Shown here in pieces: positions 18,226 to 27,900 of a stretch of DNA of 64,000 nt (within the stretch, counting starts at the first letter, position 1; the number at the start of each line of letters is the position of its first letter). This DNA is from Tenacibaculum mesophilum. GTDB taxonomy: Bacteria; Bacteroidota; Bacteroidia; Flavobacteriales; Flavobacteriaceae. The notes beneath the pieces were generated by a model. It was not told the DNA's origin. It worked only from the letters and a program-made list of their open reading frames with translations, and did not search any database. Location of the stretch: the NCBI RefSeq assembly GCF_003867075.1, contig NZ_CP032544.1, positions 1,420,001 to 1,484,000 of the forward strand, read 5' to 3'. Made by a program: the position numbers and the translations under genes.

Positions 18226-20020
18226 TAGTTTTTACCTTTAAGATTTCTAGAACCTTCCCTAAAAGATCGCTATTTTCATAAACTCCTTGTAATTTATCTG
18301 ATTGTGGACCGTATGCAAACAAAGGCACCATTGCTCCTGTATGATCGTGAGTAGTAAAGTCTCCTTCAATCATATGGTTTTCTACATTTCCTTGTGGAAT
18401 AGAAAACCCTGAAGTTTCATGATCTGCTGTAACAATTACTAAGGTATTTTTATTAGCATCTGCAAATTTTATCGCTTCAGTTACCGCCTTGTCAAAATCA
18501 ATTCCTTCTGCTATAATTCCATGGGTATCGTTAAAATGTCCATAACTATCTATTTGAGCTCCTTCTACCATTAATAAAAATGATTCTTTTTTCGACTTTA
18601 AAAAAGACAAACTACGTTGAGTTGCTTTTGCTAAAAAATTACCTCTTCCTTGCTTGATTCCTGGCATACCTCCTTCTGCTGTAAAAACTCCTACTTTTTC
18701 TTCATCATTAGCAATTTCTTCAATAGTATTTTTAATACTGAAGGGCATCGTTTGTTTATTTAAGAAGTGTTTTGCTCCACCACCTATAAACAATGAAATC
18801 TCACTTTTTTCAAGATCTCTTGCTATTTGTTGCATATGTGATCTATCTTTTTGATGTGCGTAAAAAGCCGATGGAGTTGCTCCTGTAATTTCATCAGTAG
18901 TAATTAAGCCAATATTATAATTGTGTTCTACTAATAACTCACTGATGTTTTTTACTGGTTTGCCATCTGGTCCTACACCAATTGCTCTATTGTATGTTTT
19001 AACTCCAGTTGCTATAGCAGTACCTCCTGCAGCAGAATCTGTTGTAAAATCGTCTGAAGATTGTGTTTTTAAAAACCCAACACTTCTTAATTGAGTTAAT
19101 GTTAAATTTCCACCATTTGCTAAAGCTGCTGCTGAAATTTGAGATACTCCATTTCCATCACCAATTAATAAGATGATATTTTCTACTTTTTTGTTTTTTT
19201 GATCGTAGGCGAATGTAGGTTTGTAAACTTCTGATTTTTCTTTATTGAAGCTCACTCTTTTTGATAAGCTTTTTAGGTATTTAGTAGCTTCAAAAGGTTG
19301 ATCGGTATTTATAAAATCAACTTTTAAATCTGTAAAAACTTTCCAAGCTGACTCTGAATCTGGTGCTCCCCAAAAACGAAAAGGCTTGTTTAAATTGTGT
19401 GCTGTTTCAATTACTTTTTTTACTCTTTTAAGATCATCTGCAACCATTCTTCCTTTTCCGTTCCATACAGAATAGTTTTTATAATCAACACTAATTAACC
19501 CAACCTTATTCCAAGCTTCTTGGTTTAAAATCTTAGTTAATTTTTGATGGTCGAATTGTATATAATCCGGATAGTCTACATAATCTTTGACCTGTGGTTT
19601 TCCACCTGAAATAACAAACTGTATATTTTCATTTTTAGTTAAATCAGGATACTTCTTTAATATTTTTACTAAATGATTTAACGTACTGTAAGGTTCTGAC
19701 TTTACATCTATTAACAACTGTATTTTGTGTGTAAGTTGAAGATCATTCTTTAAAGCAGTTCTTAAAGGATCTAAATAAAGCGACTCTATAGTGTGTTTGC
19801 TGATAATCTCAGCTGTTTCGTGTGCTACAAATAGGGTATTATCTTTGAATATTACATCTATTTCTAAAGAATGAACTCCCGCTGCATAGGCTTTCCAAAA
19901 AGGAACAGATTGTTTATAATCGTTGTGAGAATGTACTTTATAAGTATAGTTTGAGGTTTGTGCTTGTATAGCTCCTACCCCTAATATTAGGTATAAAAAT
20001 ATCTTTTGAATAAATTTCAT
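18218..20020 (-). CDS. Fusion of PLC-like phosphodiesterase and alkaline phosphatase
   Basis: About 600 aa with a signal peptide (MKFIQKIFLYLILGVGAIQAQ); an ATG three codons upstream (20029) is possible. Residues about 28-260 are a PI-PLC/GDPD-like phosphodiesterase domain: HSHNDY near 33, SLEIDV near 55, VAHE near 68. Residues about 283-600 are an alkaline phosphatase: NIILLIGDGNG, the nucleophile motif TTDSAAGGTAIATG, VTADHETSG and THDHTGAMVPLFAYG. In one chain a phosphodiester could be cut to a monoester and phosphate then released. It lies downstream of susD and overlaps the next phosphoesterase gene. The substrate is unknown. Confidence 0.92.
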   Translation of the reverse strand: MKFIQKIFLYLILGVGAIQAQTSNYTYKVHSHNDYKQSVPFWKAYAAGVHSLEIDVIFKDNTLFVAHETAEIISKHTIESLYLDPLRTALKNDLQLTHKIQLLIDVKSEPYSTLNHLVKILKKYPDLTKNENIQFVISGGKPQVKDYVDYPDYIQFDHQKLTKILNQEAWNKVGLISVDYKNYSVWNGKGRMVADDLKRVKKVIETAHNLNKPFRFWGAPDSESAWKVFTDLKVDFINTDQPFEATKYLKSLSKRVSFNKEKSEVYKPTFAYDQKNKKVENIILLIGDGNGVSQISAAALANGGNLTLTQLRSVGFLKTQSSDDFTTDSAAGGTAIATGVKTYNRAIGVGPDGKPVKNISELLVEHNYNIGLITTDEITGATPSAFYAHQKDRSHMQQIARDLEKSEISLFIGGGAKHFLNKQTMPFSIKNTIEEIANDEEKVGVFTAEGGMPGIKQGRGNFLAKATQRSLSFLKSKKESFLLMVEGAQIDSYGHFNDTHGIIAEGIDFDKAVTEAIKFADANKNTLVIVTADHETSGFSIPQGNVENHMIEGDFTTHDHTGAMVPLFAYGPQSDKLQGVYENSDLLGKVLEILKVKTNE

Positions 20021-20034
20021 TTTATGCATTTATA

Positions 20035-20064
20035 AAAAAGATGCCGCCTCAACGACATCTTTTT
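20035..20064 (-). terminator. Hairpin between susD and the phosphatase fusion gene
   Basis: AAAAAGATG (20035-20043) and CATCTTTTT (20056-20064) are perfect inverted arms around a 12-base loop, with a T-run in either direction. It sits after the susD stop codon and just before the phosphatase start. It may act as a partial terminator or RNA stabiliser that lowers expression of the enzyme genes relative to susCD, a common layout in such operons. Confidence 0.5.
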
Positions 20065-20099
20065 GTTAAACTTAAATTAAACTAAAAAAATGACTAAAA

Positions 20100-21683
20100 T
20101 TACCATCCTATGTTTTGCTTGATTCCTGAAGAGATAATTGCTTCATTAGGAATTGGCCATACATGCATATAACTAGGGTCAAAATTTCTTGCTTGCCACA
20201 CTTGTTCAACAGTGTAGTCTGAATCTGGGTTTGATCTATCTGTATGAATTCTACCATATAAAGGTTTACTATATACTTCAGCAGCATCTCCCCAACGTAC
20301 TAAATCGTAATGTCTGTTAGCAAACTCACCAGCAAACTCAACTCGTCTTTCGTGCTTTATATCTTCTAATGTAGCATTGGTAACTGGAGCTAATCCTGCT
20401 CTTTCTCTTACGCTGTTTAAATCAGCATCTCCGTTTCCTCCTTGTTGTATTAATGCTTCCGACTTCATTAACAATATTTCTGCATAACGCAGTATTGGAG
20501 TATTATATAGTGTTGTTGGTGAGTTACCGTTGGAATTTATATACGTTCCTACTGGATTTTCAAATGTATACTCATACATGTATTTGTTGAACTGAAACCC
20601 TGATAGTGAGTTTTCTGATTGGTATCTTTTTGTTTCTCCAAAAAATTCAAACTCGTCTCCAAATTTTAAGATGGTTACTTCTCTTCTTGCATCGTTAGGT
20701 TCAAATTCGTTATACAAGCTTTCTGTTGGTGTATAATATCCCCAACCGTTATATTGCCCCCAGCCTTTATTTTCTAACATTACACCTGGTAAAATACTTC
20801 CGCCTTCAACACCTGAATTAGCAGACCAAATATATTCACTCGTCCAGTTATTAAGATGACTGTGTAACAACCTGAAATCTTTTTTTGGATTATCTGTATC
20901 AATAAGTGCTCTACCTGACCCTGAATTTGTTACTGCATCACAATAAGTTACCACATTAGCATATTTAGAACTGTCGTATTGTGCCCAATACAAATAGGTT
21001 TTTGCAATATATGCTAAGGCTGCATCTTTATGTGCGCGTCCGTAATCACCTTCTCCCATTTCAGTAAAAAGAGGTAATAAATCTGCTGCTCTTTTTAAGT
21101 CTTTAACAATAAATTCATAATTTTCTATGACGCTTTGTGGTCGTTTATAACTTCCTGCTTCATTGTTCATATTATCTTCGGTAACAATAGGGATACCTCC
21201 ATTTTTATCATTATCTCCATAGGTATGTGCTAACCAGAAATAATGAAACCCCCTCATAAAGTAAGCTTCGCCTAACAAACGATTTTTAGTTGACTGACTA
21301 ATATTCATTTGCGGAACATTTAAAATAATATCGTTCGCTCTCCTTATTATCTTATAACTTTGAGGATACATCCAAGAGGTATATCCTTCATCTCCAGTTA
21401 TATTAAAATTTTTCACATTATCTGCTGTAGCATTTAGTCGCCCTGTTACCATATCATCTGATGCATTAATGTACCAAAAGAATCCTCTTCCAAACATATC
21501 ATCATCTTTCATATAATAATATAAACTGTTTACTGCTTCCAAAGCATCTTGTTCTGTTTTCCAAAAGTTTTCATATGAAGTACTTCCTAATGGATCTAGA
21601 TTTGTAAAGTCATCTGAACAGGAAACAAATCCTACTTGAATACTTACGATGTATGCAATTAGTTTTATATATGTATTTTTCAT
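20100..21683 (-). CDS. SusD/RagB family outer-membrane lipoprotein
   Basis: Substrate-binding lipoprotein that caps its SusC partner at the cell surface. About 527 aa from the ATG at 21683, which gives a lipoprotein signal (MKNTYIKLIAYIVSIQVGF) with lipobox Cys in VSCSDD. An upstream in-frame ATG would add 26 residues overlapping susC and hide the signal, so I reject it. Family features include an N-terminal TPR-like core (RLLGEAYFMRGFHYFWLAHTYGD) and the C-terminal YAEILLMKSEALIQ ... NSVRERAGL ... ERRVEFAGEFANRHYDLVRWG. It lies 19 bases after susC. Ligand is probably an organic phosphate or phosphorylated glycan, judged from context. Confidence 0.95.
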   Translation of the reverse strand: MKNTYIKLIAYIVSIQVGFVSCSDDFTNLDPLGSTSYENFWKTEQDALEAVNSLYYYMKDDDMFGRGFFWYINASDDMVTGRLNATADNVKNFNITGDEGYTSWMYPQSYKIIRRANDIILNVPQMNISQSTKNRLLGEAYFMRGFHYFWLAHTYGDNDKNGGIPIVTEDNMNNEAGSYKRPQSVIENYEFIVKDLKRAADLLPLFTEMGEGDYGRAHKDAALAYIAKTYLYWAQYDSSKYANVVTYCDAVTNSGSGRALIDTDNPKKDFRLLHSHLNNWTSEYIWSANSGVEGGSILPGVMLENKGWGQYNGWGYYTPTESLYNEFEPNDARREVTILKFGDEFEFFGETKRYQSENSLSGFQFNKYMYEYTFENPVGTYINSNGNSPTTLYNTPILRYAEILLMKSEALIQQGGNGDADLNSVRERAGLAPVTNATLEDIKHERRVEFAGEFANRHYDLVRWGDAAEVYSKPLYGRIHTDRSNPDSDYTVEQVWQARNFDPSYMHVWPIPNEAIISSGIKQNIGW

Positions 21684-21702
21684 CTTCTTATTTTTTATTT
21701 TG

Positions 21703-24700
21703 TTATAATGACAATGATATTCCTGCTGAGATAGTTCTTGCTGAAGGATATCTTCCAACATCTAATCCCTTACCTCCTACTTCAGGATCCATTCCACTAT
21801 AATTTGTGATTGTAAACAGGTTCTCTCCTGAAACATAGATTCTTAATGATGATTGACTTAATACAGAACTCATTTTACTTGTTGGTACTGTATAACCTAG
21901 TGTTACGTTTTTAAGTCGTAAGTAGGAAGCGTCTTCTAAGTACCAGCTTGAAGTGGTTCCGTACGTTTGATTATTATCTTGTGTAGACAACCTCGGAATG
22001 TTTGTATTTGTATTTTCAGGAGTCCAAGCGTTTAATACACCATTATCTAAATTATATCCTTGTTGAGAAGCATTGAAAGCTGTAAACTTATATGCATTAA
22101 ATACTTTAACACCTCCTACTCCTTGGAAGTTCATATTTAAATCAAATCCTTTATAATCTAAATTTAATCCTAAGTTATAGGTTACTTCTGGTAAATAACT
22201 ATCCATAAAAACACGGTCGTTATTATCTATTTTACCATCGTTGTTTGTGTCTTGAAACTTAAAATCTCCCGGTACTGCGTTAGGCTGTATTAATTGCCCA
22301 TCTTTACTATGTGCATTGACTTCTTCTTGTGATTGGAAAATTCCTAAGTAAGGCACTAAGTAAGTTGAGTATAATTCTTTTCCTACTACAGATCTGTATG
22401 GGTATAATGTGCTTCTAACATTATCTGAGTGTGCTATATAATCAATTCCACTACTGTTATACCCATTAAGGTTCATTAATTCATTATCAAGAAAACTAGC
22501 GTTTGCACTAATACTATAATTTAAGTCTCCTACATAATCTTTATACGAAACTGCAAATTCATATCCTGTGTTTTTAACTTCTCCTCCATTTACATCTGCA
22601 GCCGACGTTCCTTGGTGAATATCTTCTAGTCCAGGAATAATCATTCCTTTTGTGGTTTTCTCAAAATAATCGGCAACAATAGAAAGTCGATTGTTGAATA
22701 AATTCATATCAATTCCAAAATCTAAAGATTCTGAAATTTCCCATTTAAGGTTAGGGTTTGATTGTCTTCCTACATACGTACCTTTATCGTCTAAAGAACC
22801 ATCTGCTCCTAAAATAACATTTGTGGTGTTTAAAGGAACATCAAAAGAGTAATACCCTACAGAGTTTATATTTCCTATTTGTCCCCAAGATGCTCTTACT
22901 TTTAAATTATTAATAGTTTCAATATTAAAGAAATCTTCTCCTGATATTTTCCATGCTGCTGAAGCTGATGGAAAATAATCTGCCTGATTTTCTTTAGCTA
23001 AACGTGAGGTTTCATCTCTACGAATACTTCCTGATAAGAAATACTTACCTTTATAGTTATATAGCACCCTTCCTATTGCAGAAGTTAAAGCATCCTCGTA
23101 CACATCTGTCTCTGGAGTTCTAATTACTGATGCATTAGACATGAATTGATTGAAAGGTTCTTCACTACTAAATCCTTCTCCTTGCTGGAAATAGTATTCG
23201 TAATCGGTAAACTGTGACGAGTAAACAGCGGTAAGATCTAAATTATGATTTCCAAAACTCTTTTTATAGCTTAATTGATTATCCCATACCCAACGCTTAG
23301 TATCTGAGTAACTCTGATATAAATAATTGTTTAAATTCGTTCTTCCTAACTCAGGAATTTTTGGAGAAAACTTTTTATATTTCGTATCCGTAGTACTATA
23401 GCTATAACTCGTTTTAAACTTTAATTCGTCCGTAATGTCGTAGTTAAGGTATACGTTAGCGTTTAAGTAATTAACAGGATTACTAATATCTGGACGTAAC
23501 AACAAGGCTACAGGATTATATACGTCTCCGTAAGCTCCTGCATAATTTGATAAATTTTCTGGTACTACTCCACTAAAATTTCCGTTTGCATCACGTATTG
23601 GTGCTGATGACGGCATGTATAATGCATTTACAATACTACCTGAGTAAGAACTTGTTGAGTTTGTACCTACTGCTTCACTTCTTGAATAATACACATTTTC
23701 ACCTATAGTAATATTATCTGTAAGGTGTATGTCTGTTTTTACTCTAAGAGAAAAACGTTCTGAATAGGTATTTAGTAATAATCCTTCTTTTTTATGATAA
23801 CCAAAAGAGGTCATATAATTCATCTTATCAGTAGCACCACTTATATTCATATTGGTATTGTACATAGCTCCTGATCTAAAAATAGCATCCATCCAGTTAG
23901 TACGTGTTACTTGACCCCATGGATTTTGTTCTGCATCGTGAGCAGACTGTCTTGGAGCACCTGCATTATCTGCCGCCATATTGTATACATCTGCTTGTTG
24001 CTTTGCATTTAAAGGCGTAGGTAATTTAGCTGCTGATTGCACACTGCTATAAAAGTCAAAACTAATTCTTGGTTTTCCTTTTTTCCCTTTTTTAGTTTCA
24101 ATTACAATAACACCAGAAGCTGCTTGTGCTCCGTATATTGCAGCAGCTGCTGCATCTTTTAAAATAGATACCGATGCGATGTCATTAGGATTAATTGCTG
24201 GCCCGTAATACGGTACACCATCTACAACTGTAAGAGGTTCTTCATTCGCAAAAGAACCGTACCCCCTAATTACTACTTTACCGTCTTCAGATGGATCTCC
24301 TCCTTGTTGTAAAACAGTTACACCAGATACACTTCCTTGTAAAAAATCATTTAACGTAGATACTGGCCTACTAGACATAGATTCTATGTTTTCTACTGTT
24401 GAAATTGCTGAAGTAAGATCTCCTTTTTTTGCACTACCATAACCAATTAGTACTACCTCATCTAAAACGCTCGACTCTTCATTAAGTGCTATTGAAAACT
24501 CTTGGCTTCCCGAAAAAGGAAGTTCTAGTGTTTGAAACCCTATAAAAGAAACTACTAAGGTTCCTTGATCTTTATTTACACTTAGCGTAAACTTACCATC
24601 AAAATCGGTAGCTGCTCCATTCTTACTTTGCTCTTTAATAAGAACAGTTGCTCCGGGAATGGGTTCTCCGTCTGTTTTAGACACAACGGTACCTTTTAAA

Positions 24701-24771
24701 ATAGTTTGTGCTACCGTTCCGGAGACTACCCCGAAACATAATAACAATATAAATAAATAGTGTTTTTTCAT
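21703..24771 (-). CDS. SusC/RagA family TonB-dependent transporter
   Basis: Outer-membrane TonB-dependent importer. The start at 24771 gives a signal peptide (MKKHYLFILLLCFGVVSGTVAQ); an upstream ATG at 24834 is less likely. Next come a CarboxypepD_reg-like beta-sandwich (ILKGTVVSKTDGEPIPGATV, about 25-100), the plug (EVVLIGYGSAKKGDLTSAIS, VVDGVPYYGPAINPNDIASV, ILKDAAAAAIYGAQAASGVI) and a 22-strand-type barrel ending in ISAGISLSL. About 1022 aa is a usual length. It forms a pair with the following SusD, and its upstream region carries a 21-bp direct repeat that may bind the neighbouring regulator. Confidence 0.96.
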   Translation of the reverse strand: MKKHYLFILLLCFGVVSGTVAQTILKGTVVSKTDGEPIPGATVLIKEQSKNGAATDFDGKFTLSVNKDQGTLVVSFIGFQTLELPFSGSQEFSIALNEESSVLDEVVLIGYGSAKKGDLTSAISTVENIESMSSRPVSTLNDFLQGSVSGVTVLQQGGDPSEDGKVVIRGYGSFANEEPLTVVDGVPYYGPAINPNDIASVSILKDAAAAAIYGAQAASGVIVIETKKGKKGKPRISFDFYSSVQSAAKLPTPLNAKQQADVYNMAADNAGAPRQSAHDAEQNPWGQVTRTNWMDAIFRSGAMYNTNMNISGATDKMNYMTSFGYHKKEGLLLNTYSERFSLRVKTDIHLTDNITIGENVYYSRSEAVGTNSTSSYSGSIVNALYMPSSAPIRDANGNFSGVVPENLSNYAGAYGDVYNPVALLLRPDISNPVNYLNANVYLNYDITDELKFKTSYSYSTTDTKYKKFSPKIPELGRTNLNNYLYQSYSDTKRWVWDNQLSYKKSFGNHNLDLTAVYSSQFTDYEYYFQQGEGFSSEEPFNQFMSNASVIRTPETDVYEDALTSAIGRVLYNYKGKYFLSGSIRRDETSRLAKENQADYFPSASAAWKISGEDFFNIETINNLKVRASWGQIGNINSVGYYSFDVPLNTTNVILGADGSLDDKGTYVGRQSNPNLKWEISESLDFGIDMNLFNNRLSIVADYFEKTTKGMIIPGLEDIHQGTSAADVNGGEVKNTGYEFAVSYKDYVGDLNYSISANASFLDNELMNLNGYNSSGIDYIAHSDNVRSTLYPYRSVVGKELYSTYLVPYLGIFQSQEEVNAHSKDGQLIQPNAVPGDFKFQDTNNDGKIDNNDRVFMDSYLPEVTYNLGLNLDYKGFDLNMNFQGVGGVKVFNAYKFTAFNASQQGYNLDNGVLNAWTPENTNTNIPRLSTQDNNQTYGTTSSWYLEDASYLRLKNVTLGYTVPTSKMSSVLSQSSLRIYVSGENLFTITNYSGMDPEVGGKGLDVGRYPSARTISAGISLSL

Positions 24772-24838
24772 TTGATAATTTAGGTTTTGATTCTGAGACG
24801 AATCTATTTCAAGATGCTTTTTAAAGAGGGTCAAATGG

Positions 24839-24869
24839 TTTCAAAAAGGAGTACTTATATTTCAAAAAG
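24839..24869 (-). promoter_or_regulatory. Direct repeat upstream of susC, candidate regulator binding site
   Basis: The 10-mer CTTTTTGAAA (minus strand) occurs at 24839-24848 and 24860-24869. The start-to-start distance of 21 bases is two helical turns, which suits an AraC-type dimer. It lies about 68 bases upstream of the susC start codon, between susC and the gene of an AraC-type regulator. The function is inferred from position and geometry. Confidence 0.5.
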
Positions 24870-24947
24870 CCTCATAAAAACACCTTAATTCTTACACTTT
24901 TGTTTCAGTAACCTTCTGCTAACATTAGCCTAATCTGAAGCTAACTT

Positions 24948-27900
24948 TTATACTACTACTTTTTGTTCTTTGTAAGCTTTAGGACTCATATTAAAATGCT
25001 TTTTAAATTGCCTGCTAAAATATTTTGGATTGGCAAAACCGCACTCAAAACTAATTTCTGAAATGTTTAATACATTTTGACCTAATAGGTGTTGTGCTTT
25101 TTGAAGTCTTAGGTTAATTAACACTTCTGAAGGAGATTGTTTGAGTATTTCTTTAAAAACACGGTAGCATTTTACTTTAGATATTTCTAATTTTTCTTGA
25201 AGACTTTCAATATTAAAAGTATGATCGTGCAAGCACTCATGCATATAAGTAAGTGCCTTTTTTACTAGCTTTTCGTTTGGTGATAGTAATTGCTCGTCTT
25301 TATGATTCTCAATCCAACCGATGTGACTTTCTGTTTCAAATAGTTTTTTTCTGCTGCTTAGTAAGTTGGTTAGCTTTGCTTGCAAAAAAGTTTTACTTAC
25401 TGGAAGTTGAATGGTAACATCTATTCCTAATTTAGTAACTTCTTCCATTTGAAAGTATCCAATTTCTTCTGATAGATATAATATAGGACAGTTAGATAGT
25501 TTTATATTTTCTTTACGGTTTTCTAAGAACTGTACTACTTTATTTGTAAGTTTTACATCATAAAATACTATAGTATCTACATTGAGACTTGAAAGTGCTG
25601 AAAATAATTTATCTACATTGTTTTCAAATATTAAATGATAAGCTTCTTCTCCCAATAATGATTGTAATATCCCATAGTTCATTTCACTAGTCAATACCAA
25701 CACTTTATGTTTGCCTTGTGGGAGCTCATTTATCATCCCTATATGATTCCACTGTATCATTGAGGCTTTTTCTGAGGTTACTTTGTGAAAGGGTACTTCT
25801 ACTTTTATTGAAATAATTCCTTCTTCAGAATTATTTATATCCAACTTTCCATTTAATTCTAATAGTAAATCTTTCGCTGCTTTAAAATAAGGACTATAGC
25901 GTTGTAAACTTTTTATATTATTAACTAAAATACCACTATCAGAATTTACTTTTAGTATTAGTTTGTTTTCTTTTTCGGTATAGGTTATTTGTATGTTACT
26001 ACCTTGATTACTATACTTTATAAAGTCATTGAAAATATATTTATAAAAAAGTTTAAAACGAAGTAAATCAATAGTTATCCACTTGTCTTCTACTTGGGTT
26101 TGATAGCTAAGATTTATTCCTGATTGTAGTAATTTTCGTTCTAAATTTTGGGTTAAATGATGTAAGAATGTATTGATTTTTATTACCGATTTTTCTGTAG
26201 TATTTATACGGTTTACTTGCTCTAGAAAATCCCACTCCGTTAATACATCTATCATGGTTTTCGCTTGACTAACTAATTTTGTTTGTATTTCATTTGGAAT
26301 GTTATTTTGCTGACTATATTGTAGCATTTGCATTAATGGCTTTTTAAACTCTGCCAATACAAACGTTTTAAATTTATCTATTTCAAAATCTTCGTTTTTT
26401 AATTTGTGATGTAAAGCCAGTACTTCTTCTTTTTGTTTGATAATTTTTCGGTTTTGATCTTCGAGCTTTACATTAGCTTTTATTAAGTCTTTCTTCTGCT
26501 TATTAATTATAGCTGTTCGTTCATTAATTTTTTGTTTAAGTTTTTCTTGGTAAATTTTATCTTTACGAACTTTATACCCTAAACCTAAAATGAGTATAAT
26601 TACCCCTCCTGATGCTAAACTCCATGCAAACCAAGAGGTTTTATAAAAGGGTGGGGCTATTATTATTTTTATAGAAAATATATTTGTTTTAGAAGCACTT
26701 AAACTATTTTTCACTTCTAAAACATATTCTCCAGGTGGTATTTTCTTATATAAAATAGGGGTTGTTCTATACACTCTCCAATCTTTATCAAAGCCTCTTA
26801 ACTTATATAAAATTAAATTTTCATAATTTTTTCGGTAGGCTACAGGGGTTATATCTAGGCTAATATTGTTTTCTGAAAATGTTTTTTCTACTACACTATT
26901 ATTATTATTATTATTATTATTTTCTACCCCATCTATTTCTACAACTAATTGAGGGAGATTCTTATTAAACTCTATTAATTCAGGAGCGAAGTAATTAACT
27001 CCATTAATACCACCAAAATACAACACCCCCTTGTTATCTTTATAATAAGCTCCTTCTGAAAACTCTGGAGCTTGCCATCCTTCTTCTGGATGTAAGACAT
27101 TTACTTTATAGTTTTTTCTATTTATTGAAGCAAGACCTTTAGTTGTACTCACCCATATGTGTTTTCCTTTAAGAATTACACTGTAAACCATATGGCTTGG
27201 TAAGTTTTCTTTCTCTGAAATAGTTTTTACTACTCCTTTTTTACGATCAAAAACTGTTACTCCCCCCAAAGTTGCTATCCAATACAACCCTGTTTCTTCA
27301 TCTTTATCAATACTATATACACTATTACCTGTTAAACCATTTTCTGTAGTAAGGTGATGTTTTTCTCCATTATTCCTATTAAATAGGATCATTCCATTAT
27401 TTTCTGTTGCTAAAGCCAGTTCTTCACCATTAACAAAAACGTCTCGAATATGATATGCTTTTAAAAACTCGCTCCCTTCAACATTTTCAAACTTATTTTT
27501 TTTTGTGTTGAACACTGCAATTCCTCCCCAACAAGCAAACCAAATTCTACCATCGTTAGTTTCTGTCATTGCATAAATCCTATTTGCTGGTAGTAAAGGA
27601 TTCTCTTTTGCTGCGTAATAAGACACTTTTGTTTTATTTATGTGAATTAGTCCTGCATAAGTACCAACCCAAATAGAACCGTCTGTAGCTGTATATAAAC
27701 TACGTATTCTTTCCCAATCTTTATTTTCTTTTGCTTTCTCTAATCGTTTTTTAATAAAACATTTGTCTGATTTACTATAGTTATATAATCCTTTGGTATA
27801 ATAACCTAACCAAAGATTATTATCGTTGTCCATTGTTATAGCTCTTACAGTTTCATTAGGCAAATGCCTATATTCTACAGGATGGGGAGCAATAGTGTTT

